From: Microbacterium sp. MM2322
GTDB lineage: Bacteria; Actinomycetota; Actinomycetes; Actinomycetales; Microbacteriaceae
DNA: 64,000 bases
Direction: 5' to 3'
NCBI RefSeq assembly: GCF_964186585.1
Contig: NZ_OZ075067.1
Location: forward strand, 1,736,001-1,800,000
The position numbers and the translations under genes were made by a program. How positions within the stretch are numbered: the stretch's first letter is position 1; each line of letters opens with the position of its first letter. Below the pieces are notes generated by a model, which had not been told where the DNA came from, made no database searches, and was given only the letters and a program-made list of their open reading frames with translations. Below, in pieces: positions 61,675-64,000 of the stretch.

Positions 61675-62847
61675 TCAGTCGGTCGTGCACTCCCCCGACG
61701 AGACGGTGGGCGCGTCCGGCGACACGTCCAGCGCCGGGCGGAGCTCGTCGGTCGTCATCGCGTACCCGCGGGTCGCGTCGTCCTGGCCGCGGGCGAACAC
61801 CACGCCGGTCACTTCGCCGTTCTCGGTGAGGAGCGGGCCGCCCGAATTGCCGGGGCGGACGTCGGCTTCGAGCGCGTAGATCTCGCGGGGCTGCGAGCTC
61901 TTCTCGTAGATGTCCGACACGATGGCATCGCCGACGGAGAGCACGTACGCCGCGCTGCTCGTGAAGGGTCCACCGAGCGGGTACCCCTGCACCGCGACGG
62001 GAGTGCCGGCCGCGACGTCGCCGACGATCGGCAGCGGCGCCGCACCCAGACCGGAGACGCTGATGACGGCGAGGTCGTCGATCGGATCGAAGTAGACGAT
62101 GCGACCCTCCTCGGCATCCCGTCCGGGAAGCTCGACGAGCGGAGTGTCGACGCCCGCGACGACGTGCGCGTTCGTGACGACGAGGTCCTCGGCGACGACG
62201 AATCCCGACCCCGTCAGCGACGCTCCGCAGGCGTAGGCGTTACCGCTGATGCGGGCGACGGATGCCCCGGCCCGCTGCAGCTGCGGATCGTCGAGCGAGA
62301 CGGGGGGCGCCGTCGGCTCGACCTCGGGGGCGAGCAGCTCGCCGACGCGCGGGATGCCCTCGTCGACGATGAAGCCGCGGAACTCGGCGAGCGCAGAGTC
62401 GAGGCCGGGAGGGGTGAGGGCGTCGATGGCGCCGAGCACGCGGGAGGAGGCGACGGCGGGGGCGACACCCGGCATCCCGGATCCGACGATCGCACCGCTC
62501 GCGAGCAGGAGGACGACGGCCGCGGCGGCGGTGTTGACGACCCCTCCGAGGATGCGGTCGACGGGGGCGAGCTTCGCCTTGTCGACGCCTCGGCGCAGGC
62601 GTGCGCCGACAGCGGTGCCGATCGACGCCAGAGCGACGACGATGCCGAGGGCGATGAGGGCGAGGACGAGACTCCGGTACTCCCAGCCCGAGAAGGTCGG
62701 CGCGATCACCGGGGTGAGCCACACCGCGAGGACCGCGCCGAGGACGATGCCGATGAGCGTGCCGGCCGTGGCGACGAGGCCACGAAGGAGACCGCCGAAG
62801 AGCGCGGCGATGAGGACGAGCACGACGATGATGTCGACGACGAGCAC
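61675..62847 (-). CDS. marP: MarP-type periplasmic serine protease
   Basis: A 390-residue protein with a CvpA-like four-helix membrane domain (about 1-120) and a chymotrypsin-like protease outside the membrane. The triad is His228 (TNAHVV), Asp258 (PIDDLA) and Ser335 (GNSGGP). Cys207 and Cys387 are placed like the pair that forms the activating disulfide of M. tuberculosis MarP (Rv3671c). MarP maintains internal pH under acid or oxidative stress in mycobacteria. The GTG has AGGAAGGATC upstream. Confidence 0.92.
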   Translation of the reverse strand: MLVVDIIVVLVLIAALFGGLLRGLVATAGTLIGIVLGAVLAVWLTPVIAPTFSGWEYRSLVLALIALGIVVALASIGTAVGARLRRGVDKAKLAPVDRILGGVVNTAAAAVVLLLASGAIVGSGMPGVAPAVASSRVLGAIDALTPPGLDSALAEFRGFIVDEGIPRVGELLAPEVEPTAPPVSLDDPQLQRAGASVARISGNAYACGASLTGSGFVVAEDLVVTNAHVVAGVDTPLVELPGRDAEEGRIVYFDPIDDLAVISVSGLGAAPLPIVGDVAAGTPVAVQGYPLGGPFTSSAAYVLSVGDAIVSDIYEKSSQPREIYALEADVRPGNSGGPLLTENGEVTGVVFARGQDDATRGYAMTTDELRPALDVSPDAPTVSSGECTTD

Positions 62848-62947
62848 GGCGATCCTTCCTGGGCGAGTCCACTCGGGAGAGCCGGCGGTACCTCTCGATC
62901 AGAGTAGGCGGCGGCTGCTGGGAATCGGCTCATGTTTTGCGCTTCTG

Positions 62948-62993
62948 GTCATCATGACCTTAAGATCGGATCACCACTTAAGGTCACCATGAC
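62948..62993. promoter_or_regulatory. NrtR operator (17-bp inverted repeat)
   Basis: Arms GTCATCATGACCTTAAG (62948-62964) and GTCATGGTGACCTTAAG (complement of 62977-62993) match at 15 of 17 positions across a 12-bp spacer. The right arm covers the AAGG ribosome site and the ATG of nrtR, so repressor binding would block both transcription and its own start. Confidence 0.7.
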
Positions 62994-63666
62994 AAGAACA
63001 ACTCCCCCCACCCCCATCGGCGTCGCGGTCTCGACGGTCATCTTCCGGCTGCGCCGAGACGCCGACGACGCCCGCATCGAGCTGCCGCTGGTGCGCCGGA
63101 CGCGCGACCCGCACGAGGGCCAGTGGGCCCTCCCCGGAGGCTGGGTCGACCCCGCCGAGAACATCGACGCGACGGCATCCCGCACCCTCGCCGAGACGAC
63201 GGGGCTGGCGCCGAGCTACCTGGAGCAGCTGTACGCGTTCGGCGACGTCGGCCGCTCCCCCGGACGCGTCGTCTCGATCGTCTACTGGGCACTCGTGCGT
63301 GAAGACGTCACCGAGGCCACCGAGCAGCACAACGTCGCCTGGTTCGATGCGACCGACCTGCCGGAGCTCGCCTTCGACCACAACCACATCGTCGACTACG
63401 CCCTCTGGCGCCTGCGCAACAAGGTGGGCTACAGCCGCATTGCACACGGCTTCCTCCCCGACCGGTTCACTCTCGCGGAGCTCCGCGAGGTGTATGAGGC
63501 GATCCTCGACCGTCGCCTCGACCCGGCTAACTTCCGTCGACAGGTCGAAGGCTCGGGCACCCTCATCCCCACCGACGACTTCCGCACCGGCAGCCACCGG
63601 CCGGCCCGTCTCTACCGATACAACCAGGACGTCGAGCTGGCCGATCGTGGCCCGCTCCCGCAGTGA
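62989..63666 (+). CDS. nrtR: NrtR-type Nudix/winged-helix transcriptional repressor of NAD synthesis
   Basis: A 225-residue protein. The N-terminal Nudix fold has a degenerate box: GGWVDPAENIDATASRTLAE, with Thr where the catalytic Glu of REx2EE is expected, so it should bind ADP-ribose without hydrolysing it. The C-terminal winged helix (about 140-215) has GFLPDRFTLAELREVYEAIL. NrtR represses NAD biosynthesis genes and is released by ADP-ribose or related nucleotides. ATG 62989 follows AAGG by five bases; ATG 62932 is upstream but precedes the operator. nadA starts 11 bp after its stop. Confidence 0.85.
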   Translation: MTRTTPPTPIGVAVSTVIFRLRRDADDARIELPLVRRTRDPHEGQWALPGGWVDPAENIDATASRTLAETTGLAPSYLEQLYAFGDVGRSPGRVVSIVYWALVREDVTEATEQHNVAWFDATDLPELAFDHNHIVDYALWRLRNKVGYSRIAHGFLPDRFTLAELREVYEAILDRRLDPANFRRQVEGSGTLIPTDDFRTGSHRPARLYRYNQDVELADRGPLPQ

Positions 63667-63676
63667 AGGATCCGTC

Positions 63677-64000
63677 ATGACCGCCACTCCCCTCACCCTG
63701 CAGCCCCGCGCCGTCGACCACCCCGTCGACCCCAGCGTCGATCACGAGATCCAGGCGATCGTCGCCGGCGAGGCGACCACCGAGACCTGCAACACCGATC
63801 TCGCCGCCGGTCCCTGGACGTTCGACACGCGGCCGGGATACGGCCCCGGCTCATCGATGGGCGACGTCATCCCGACGGGCACCCCTCGGCAGGGACAGCT
63901 GCCGGCGGCGTATCGGGAGGCGGATGAGGCCGAGCTCGCCGCCCGCATCGTCGCCGCGAAGGCGACGCTCGGCGATCGCGTCGTCGTGCTCGGGCACTTC
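63677..64000 (+). CDS. nadA: Quinolinate synthase NadA, N-terminal fragment
   Basis: The first 108 codons, cut by the window edge. The end matches NadA (LPAAYREADEAELAARI, then ATLGDRVVVLGHF), just before the family's iron-sulfur and substrate motifs. NadA condenses iminoaspartate with dihydroxyacetone phosphate in de novo NAD synthesis. GAAGGA precedes the ATG. Being downstream of nrtR it is expected to be in its regulon; nadB and nadC probably follow outside. Confidence 0.9.
   Translation, partial: MTATPLTLQPRAVDHPVDPSVDHEIQAIVAGEATTETCNTDLAAGPWTFDTRPGYGPGSSMGDVIPTGTPRQGQLPAAYREADEAELAARIVAAKATLGDRVVVLGHF

Overview
This 64 kb window is high-GC (roughly 70% by eye) actinobacterial chromosome. 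Gene content, the C50-type carotenoid prenyltransferase fragment, the AdnAB helicase-nuclease and the local gene order all point to Microbacteriaceae, most likely Microbacterium; that genus call is inference. I see no prophage, integrase, insertion sequence, CRISPR array, tRNA or rRNA. Almost all of it reads as ordinary, densely packed chromosome, with many 4-base ATGA/GTGA/TTGA stop-start overlaps.

Layout: 1-10.8 kb holds the end of a UbiA prenyltransferase, then UPF0182, a YlbL-type Lon/PDZ protease, a DUF2342 protein, an orphan protein resembling a RiPP cyclodehydratase, a short UvrD2, NudC and a phosphotransferase-like pseudokinase. 10.8-17.1 kb is adnB-adnA. 17.3-20.2 kb has a DUF3107 protein, a small membrane protein, a ferritin-like protein and an RhlE-like helicase. 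From UPF0182 to the helicase the order closely follows M. tuberculosis Rv3193c-Rv3202c and Rv3208A-Rv3211 (comparison from memory). 20.2-26.8 kb carries a PHP phosphoesterase, an EEP enzyme, aminopeptidase P, a gamma-glutamyltransferase, an alpha/beta hydrolase and a general stress protein. 26.9-31.2 kb has a translationally coupled MgtE-N/CBS, DUF1003 and Mrp cluster, then tatB, an O-methyltransferase and a DUF3117 gene.

31.3-41.2 kb is a diaminopimelate/lysine region (dapE and dapD divergent, dapC) with a PIG-V-like mannosyltransferase, citrate synthase, ferredoxin, azlCD and typA. 41.3-53.4 kb holds two complete peptide ABC importers in tandem, each with its two ATPases fused into one protein. 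53.5-55.6 kb has a CPBP protease and an AbiEi/nuclease-like protein ending in a large inverted repeat. 55.6-61.6 kb is sdaA-gcvT-gcvH-gcvP behind a tandem glycine riboswitch, so glycine is probably routed through serine to pyruvate when it is abundant. The window ends with a MarP protease, the NAD regulator NrtR with a clear operator, and the start of nadA.

Two window-wide signals stand out. The 7-mer GGATGCC (or GGCATCC) occurs about 100 times by my hand count, several-fold above expectation, in both orientations, several reading frames and non-coding DNA. Many genes have a TAnnnT-type -10 hexamer only 6-7 bases before the start codon, implying widespread leaderless transcription; I used this to choose several starts.
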